Assembly (NCBI GenBank): GCA_017613485.1
Contig: JAGADS010000200.1
Span: 1 to 17,592 of the forward strand
Origin: Treponema sp.
GTDB lineage: Bacteria > Spirochaetota > Spirochaetia > Treponematales > Treponemataceae
Length of the DNA stretch: 17,592 nt
Reading direction: 5' to 3'
Shown here piece by piece: positions 14,140 to 17,592 of this stretch. Both the position numbers and the translations under genes were made by a program. The notes under the pieces were generated by a model. The model searched no databases. It saw only the letters and a list, made by a program, of their open reading frames with translations, and was not told the DNA's origin. Each line of letters opens with the position of its first letter. Position 1 is the stretch's first letter.

Positions 14140-14778
14140 ATGTTTGTCTTGAAAAAACTTGGATTTTGGTTAATACAGTTGGCATTATTCTCTCTGACGC
14201 TGTTTTTTTCGTCATGCAGCCACAATTCATTGGATTCTGAATTTGAAATGTACACGCTAAGAAAAGAATCTGAAGAACTTGGTGCATCAATAAAATGGGA
14301 ACAGGAAATTGAATCTTCAGTATTGAATTCCAGGTTGATTGGGGCAGACGGTATTGTAAAATCTCTTGCCGGAAATCCCCAGTACATTTTTGCATCCGGC
14401 GCGGAAGATGAATACGACCCCATTTATCCGATGATAGAAGGATTTGCATCTCTTGACATGAGGAATTGTCCCGAAGCCGCCAGAAGGACTCTCGATGAAT
14501 TCTGTACAGCCATAGCATCAGCCAAAAATGCGGAGTATTATATGGCTCAGGGATGCATGTATTCTCTTGTTCTTTTCAAATACGACCTGGGCAATTTGGG
14601 CTATTCAACTTTTTCTTCATACATTTTGGGGGAACCGTTTATAAGCCTGGAGATTATGCAGTGTCCGGTACGTTTCTTGACAAAAGATGATTTTACACTT
14701 GATGTACTCCTTTACCTAAAAGAAGACAGTTCCGGTTTATACAAGATTCATAACATTGCCCTAAAAGGAGAGCTGTGA
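14140..14778 (+). CDS. Hypothetical lipoprotein (212 aa)
   Basis: The N-terminus is a lipoprotein signal: Lys5 and Lys6, a hydrophobic core about 8-21 and a lipobox-like FSSC with Cys26, followed by a short Ser/Asn linker. The mature part, about 185 residues, is acidic and mixed alpha/beta and matches no family I know. It has YDPIYPMIEGFASLDM around residues 90-105 and a LYLKEDSSGLYKIHNIAL ending, which looks like a short beta-rich end. No strong ribosome site precedes ATG 14140. Its stop overlaps the next gene by one base, and AAAGGAG in its end serves that gene, so the two form an operon. Anchoring at an envelope membrane is expected, with unknown role. Confidence 0.7.
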   Translation: MFVLKKLGFWLIQLALFSLTLFFSSCSHNSLDSEFEMYTLRKESEELGASIKWEQEIESSVLNSRLIGADGIVKSLAGNPQYIFASGAEDEYDPIYPMIEGFASLDMRNCPEAARRTLDEFCTAIASAKNAEYYMAQGCMYSLVLFKYDLGNLGYSTFSSYILGEPFISLEIMQCPVRFLTKDDFTLDVLLYLKEDSSGLYKIHNIALKGEL

Positions 14779-15641
14779 TGCTAAAGGGGCTGGAAAAAGA
14801 AAATGTTCTTAAGACTCTCGAATCGGGAAACATTGACATAATCGTCAAAGACATGACCTTTGGAATGAAGGTCGAAATCCAGTCCAAATATCTGTCGTTC
14901 AACCCACAGGGAATACTGCTTGTTTCAAAATCTTTTGGAACACTTGACAAATCTGTGGGTAATCAAATTAGCGTTCAATTCTATGTAAACCAAGTGGGCT
15001 ATTGTTTTGATTCCACTCTGCAGGACAGTTCACAGGGACTTGCAATAGTCATCCCAAAAAATATTGGACGTGTAAAGTCGTCTTCAACTCTTAATGAAAA
15101 ATCATTCAGGGCAAAACTATTTTATTTTGACGAAAACAAAAAGACGGTTACAATTCCATGCCTGGTTCCAGATTCTTATTCACTTTTGTCACGTCCGGTA
15201 TGGAATGATGTACCTGCGTCCGTACAGGATGAATGCCGAAAGCTTATGACTCAATTTGTAAACCAAAGGAAAACACAGTCACCGTCTTTGATTGGTAACG
15301 GAATGCATCTCCTCCCAATAGCATGCTATCTGTGCGATCCAGAAATGGAAGAAAACCTTGATACGGTCCACGGAACTCAAATCCCCCTGGACTTGATTTA
15401 TATTGATGATGAAAAAATAGTATTCGGCAAAAGAAAATATGCTCAGGAACTTGAACTTGAATCAGATTACACTCTTTCTCTTGAAGTAAGGCTTTCTGCA
15501 TTTTTAACACGCTCAATTTTGATTGGGTGCACTGTAAGCGACATCTACGCCGCATCTTCTCCAGATCTTGAATGCTATTTGTGTACGATAACCCAAATCA
15601 AGGCAGAAGACGAACGCTTTATTGCAGAAAGAATGAAGTGA
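14778..15641 (+). CDS. YcgR/PilZ-like conserved hypothetical protein (287 aa)
   Basis: The start is put at ATG 14778, 7 bases after AAAGGAG; a GTG one codon upstream is possible. The stop-start overlap is TGATG. Residues about 10-110 resemble the N-terminal YcgR-type flagellar brake domain in pattern (FNPQGILLVSKSFGTL, then a V-FYVNQVGYCFDS-L strand pair, then LAIVIPKNIGRVKSS). The C-terminal half could be a degenerate PilZ domain, but the usual R---R and D/N-S--G residues for cyclic di-GMP are not clearly present; only IGNGMHL recalls the second motif. It is cytoplasmic, with no membrane segments. If it is a YcgR relative it may act on motility. I hold that at low confidence; the existence of the gene is secure. 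Confidence 0.65.
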   Translation: MLKGLEKENVLKTLESGNIDIIVKDMTFGMKVEIQSKYLSFNPQGILLVSKSFGTLDKSVGNQISVQFYVNQVGYCFDSTLQDSSQGLAIVIPKNIGRVKSSSTLNEKSFRAKLFYFDENKKTVTIPCLVPDSYSLLSRPVWNDVPASVQDECRKLMTQFVNQRKTQSPSLIGNGMHLLPIACYLCDPEMEENLDTVHGTQIPLDLIYIDDEKIVFGKRKYAQELELESDYTLSLEVRLSAFLTRSILIGCTVSDIYAASSPDLECYLCTITQIKAEDERFIAERMK

Positions 15642-15656
15642 CAGGCTTTGTCCACT

Positions 15657-16739
15657 CTATTTTGTTTTTTCCTGCTCAGAATTCTTTTTACCTGAATTCC
15701 CCAAAAGTATTGCAACAGGTTTTAGAACTGTGGTGTTTTCAAAAATGATTTTAAGGATAACAGTTAGCGGAACTGCAAGAATCATTCCGATAAAGCCCCA
15801 CATCCATCCCCAGAAAGAAAGGCTTACAAGGATGATGAACGGAGAAAGCCCCAGGTCAGAACCTTCCCAACGAGGCTCTACGATGTTACCCAAGATAAAG
15901 TTTATGGCAAGAACAGAGACTGACACAAAAATTATCATGCCCCATGACGGATAGAACTGAAGCAGTGCAAAAACAGTGGTAGTTGCCCAGGAAAGTATGG
16001 AACCCAAAGTCGGTATAAAGTTAAGGACAAATGCTGTGGCTCCCCAGATTACTGGAAAATCAAGCCCGGCTACAAGACATACTGTAAATACAAGAAGTCC
16101 TGTCAAAAGTGAAATCAGAAATTTTATGGAAATATAGTGGGTAACTTCCTTTACGGTGGTACTCGCAATTGACTTGATTTTTCCCTGAAGCTCCTCCCTG
16201 TCGGCAAAAGCAAGATTGACTTTTGGCTTTACGCCATTAAACTCTATCAGGAGGAATATCATAAGAATTAAAACAACACCAAATACTTTTACAAATGAGA
16301 CAAGGTTGGCACTTAAAGAAATTGCAAGGTTTTGGACAGCAGTACGGACATTAAGTGAATTCCACAGGTTGGTAAATAAGTCTGCTTCCTGATCATAATG
16401 AATTTGAAATGTCTTGCAGAAAAGCTGGTACAAATCAGTAAAGCGCTGTTCATAGCTTGGATAAACTTTTATTATCGATTTGATGGTATTGTAAAGCAGG
16501 TTGCCTATTCCAAAAATCAGGAAGAAGGATACCAGAAATACAAAGAGTATGCACAAAATCCACGGAATATGCAGCCTATTGAGTTTCTTGCAAAAAGGAT
16601 AAAACACAAAGGAAAGAAGAACCGAAAGAATTATGGGCAGACAGAATGATTCTGTAAGCTTTAGTACAGCCGCTATTGCAATAAACGTGAGTATGAGCAT
16701 CATGTACATCAGCGGACTTTTGGAACTTCTTTCTGGCAT
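15657..16739 (-). CDS. AI-2E family transporter (UPF0118/PerM-like)
   Basis: This is a 360-residue integral membrane protein of the AI-2 exporter / PerM family. It has two N-terminal spans (about 9-48), another at about 58-80, a soluble amphipathic region (about 85-140), spans at about 140-165, then the conserved C-terminal block. That block includes the long hydrophobic stretch with LDFPVIWGATAFVLNFIP and LGSILSW, then NFILGNIVEPRWEG and LGLSPFIILVSLSFWGWMWG, ending near a TVILK stretch. The NFIP-LG and VEP-W motifs are diagnostic. Members export small molecules or act as Na+/Li+-proton antiporters; the substrate here cannot be told. ATG 16739 follows AGGA and lies 8 bases after the serS stop, so it is probably co-transcribed with serS. 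Confidence 0.88.
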   Translation of the reverse strand: MPERSSKSPLMYMMLILTFIAIAAVLKLTESFCLPIILSVLLSFVFYPFCKKLNRLHIPWILCILFVFLVSFFLIFGIGNLLYNTIKSIIKVYPSYEQRFTDLYQLFCKTFQIHYDQEADLFTNLWNSLNVRTAVQNLAISLSANLVSFVKVFGVVLILMIFLLIEFNGVKPKVNLAFADREELQGKIKSIASTTVKEVTHYISIKFLISLLTGLLVFTVCLVAGLDFPVIWGATAFVLNFIPTLGSILSWATTTVFALLQFYPSWGMIIFVSVSVLAINFILGNIVEPRWEGSDLGLSPFIILVSLSFWGWMWGFIGMILAVPLTVILKIIFENTTVLKPVAILLGNSGKKNSEQEKTK

Positions 16740-16747
16740 TGTGATTC

Positions 16748-17592
16748 CTATTTCTTTGCCCTGTTGGATGAATAAACCGGTGAAGAATCTTCTGTCTTGG
16801 GACCGATTTTATCAAAACCACAGTATGGAACAAGAACTGGTGGAACAGTAATTGAACCATCTGCATTCTGGTAGTTTTCAATGATTGCAAGCATGGCTCT
16901 TCCAACAGCAATGGCAGTACCATTAAGCATGTGAACGTATTTGTTCTTGCCGTCATCGTCGTGATATTTTACGTTAAGGCGGCGTGCCTGATAGTCTGTG
17001 CAGTTTGATGTGGAAGTAACTTCTCCGTAGTCTCCTTCGGGATGTTCTTCGTCAGCGCGTCCAGGCATCCATGCTTCAAGATCCCACTTGCGGTAGGCTG
17101 GGGCACCAAGGTCTCCAGTACATGTATCAACAACACGGAATGGAAGGCCCAGTCCTGTAAAGATTTCTTCCTCAATCAATCTTAGTTTCTCATGGATTTC
17201 ATCGCTCTGCTCAGGGAGGCTGTAAACGAACATTTCAACCTTGTCAAACTGGTGTACGCGGTAGAGTCCCTTGCTAAAGTGTCCTGCGGCACCTGCTTCC
17301 CTTCTGAAACAGTGTGACAGTCCGCAATAAAAAAGCGGCAGCTTGCTTTTGTCAAGAATTTCCCCTGAATGGAAACCGCCCAAAGTGATTTCTGCAGTGG
17401 CAACAAGACATGTTCCTTCATCTTCAATGGCATAAACATTGCTTTCGTTTCCACGTGGATTAAAGCCGATTCCCTTGAGGATTTCTTCGCGTGCAACATC
17501 TGGAGTTATAAAGGTAGTGAAGTTATGCTTGCGGAGTATGTTAAGGGCATACATGATGAGAGCCTGTTCCAAAAACACTGCTTCGTTTTTCA
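16748..17592 (-). CDS. serS: Seryl-tRNA synthetase, C-terminal catalytic part (5' end outside window)
   Basis: The enzyme charges tRNA-Ser with serine. The visible 281 residues are the class II catalytic core without the N-terminal coiled-coil arm, which lies past the right edge; the frame is open to position 17592 ([11 protein letters not shown]). Seen are the [11 protein letters not shown] motif 2 loop with downstream [13 protein letters not shown], the [20 protein letters not shown] region, [15 protein letters not shown], and motif 3 with [20 protein letters not shown]. All match SerRS. The C-terminus extends about 20 residues past the usual VPY end. It is a housekeeping chromosomal gene, so it confirms that the right side of the window is outside the element. 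The AI-2E-family gene follows after 8 bases. Confidence 0.93.
   Translation of the reverse strand, partial: KNEAVFLEQALIMYALNILRKHNFTTFITPDVAREEILKGIGFNPRGNESNVYAIEDEGTCLVATAEITLGGFHSGEILDKSKLPLFYCGLSHCFRREAGAAGHFSKGLYRVHQFDKVEMFVYSLPEQSDEIHEKLRLIEEEIFTGLGLPFRVVDTCTGDLGAPAYRKWDLEAWMPGRADEEHPEGDYGEVTSTSNCTDYQARRLNVKYHDDDGKNKYVHMLNGTAIAVGRAMLAIIENYQNADGSITVPPVLVPYCGFDKIGPKTEDSSPVYSSNRAKK

Noticed and set aside
14693..15555. Minus-strand frames opposite the chromosomal lipoprotein/YcgR-like pair
   Set aside because: They have no ribosome sites or recognisable features, and the plus-strand pair has coupled starts and a clear signal peptide.

Overview
The window holds the right-hand end of an integrated conjugative element (positions 1 to about 12,620) followed by ordinary chromosome (about 12,620 to 17,592). 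The host looks like a low-to-mid GC spirochaete, most likely a Treponema. This rests on overall gene style (several lipoproteins, an overlapping lipoprotein and YcgR-like gene pair, short intergenic gaps, good GGAGG ribosome sites) and not on a marker gene, so it is a moderate-confidence inference.

Element, left to right. (a) A minus-strand gene running off the left edge encodes a 293+ residue protein that resembles the phage/ICE-associated barnase-EndoU-colicin-RelE-like (BECR-fold) nuclease domains; it was found by translating the strand directly. (b) Divergent from it are two overlapping plus-strand genes of 147 codons each; the second ends in a Cro/XRE-like helix-turn-helix. (c) A minus-strand transfer operon reads, in transcription order: relaxase (RlxS/DUF3363-like, 3-His motif), TraG/VirD4 coupling protein, ribbon-helix-helix protein, TrbB/VirB11 ATPase, TrbC/VirB2 pilin, then two lipoproteins. 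The order relaxase, traG, copG-like, trbB, trbC is that of the Trb/Tn4371 type of element, but where trbD, trbE and the rest would follow there are instead two lipoprotein genes that are distant paralogues of each other. (d) An AT-rich 250-base gap with phased A-tracts, iteron-like repeats and an inverted repeat separates the relaxase from a plus-strand topoisomerase III gene; it is the best oriT candidate. (e) topB converges on a tyrosine recombinase gene (3 bases apart), which is preceded by a small XRE-type regulator with an apparently leaderless, self-overlapping operator/promoter.

The right boundary is marked by the 3' half of a tRNA-Arg(UCU) gene (anticodon arm, T arm and acceptor 3' strand) with no matching 5' half, followed by a hairpin terminator. 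This is what a tRNA-targeting tyrosine integrase leaves behind at the displaced end, and it predicts that an intact tRNA-Arg(UCU) gene lies at the other end of the element, left of this window.

Chromosome. Beyond the attachment site are a uracil permease (minus), a lipoprotein overlapped by a YcgR/PilZ-like protein (plus), an AI-2E-family transporter (minus) and seryl-tRNA synthetase (minus, running off the right edge).

How it fits together. The integrase and XRE protein would handle integration and its control. The relaxase, RHH protein and coupling protein would process DNA and bring it to the channel, TrbB/TrbC are channel and pilus parts, and TopB probably resolves transferred DNA. The remaining mating-channel genes are not in the window, so whether the element is complete cannot be decided here. 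The features most worth pursuing are the lipoprotein pair in the trb operon, the nuclease-like gene with its divergent 147-codon gene pair, the out-of-frame 5' end of the relaxase gene, and the oriT-like gap.
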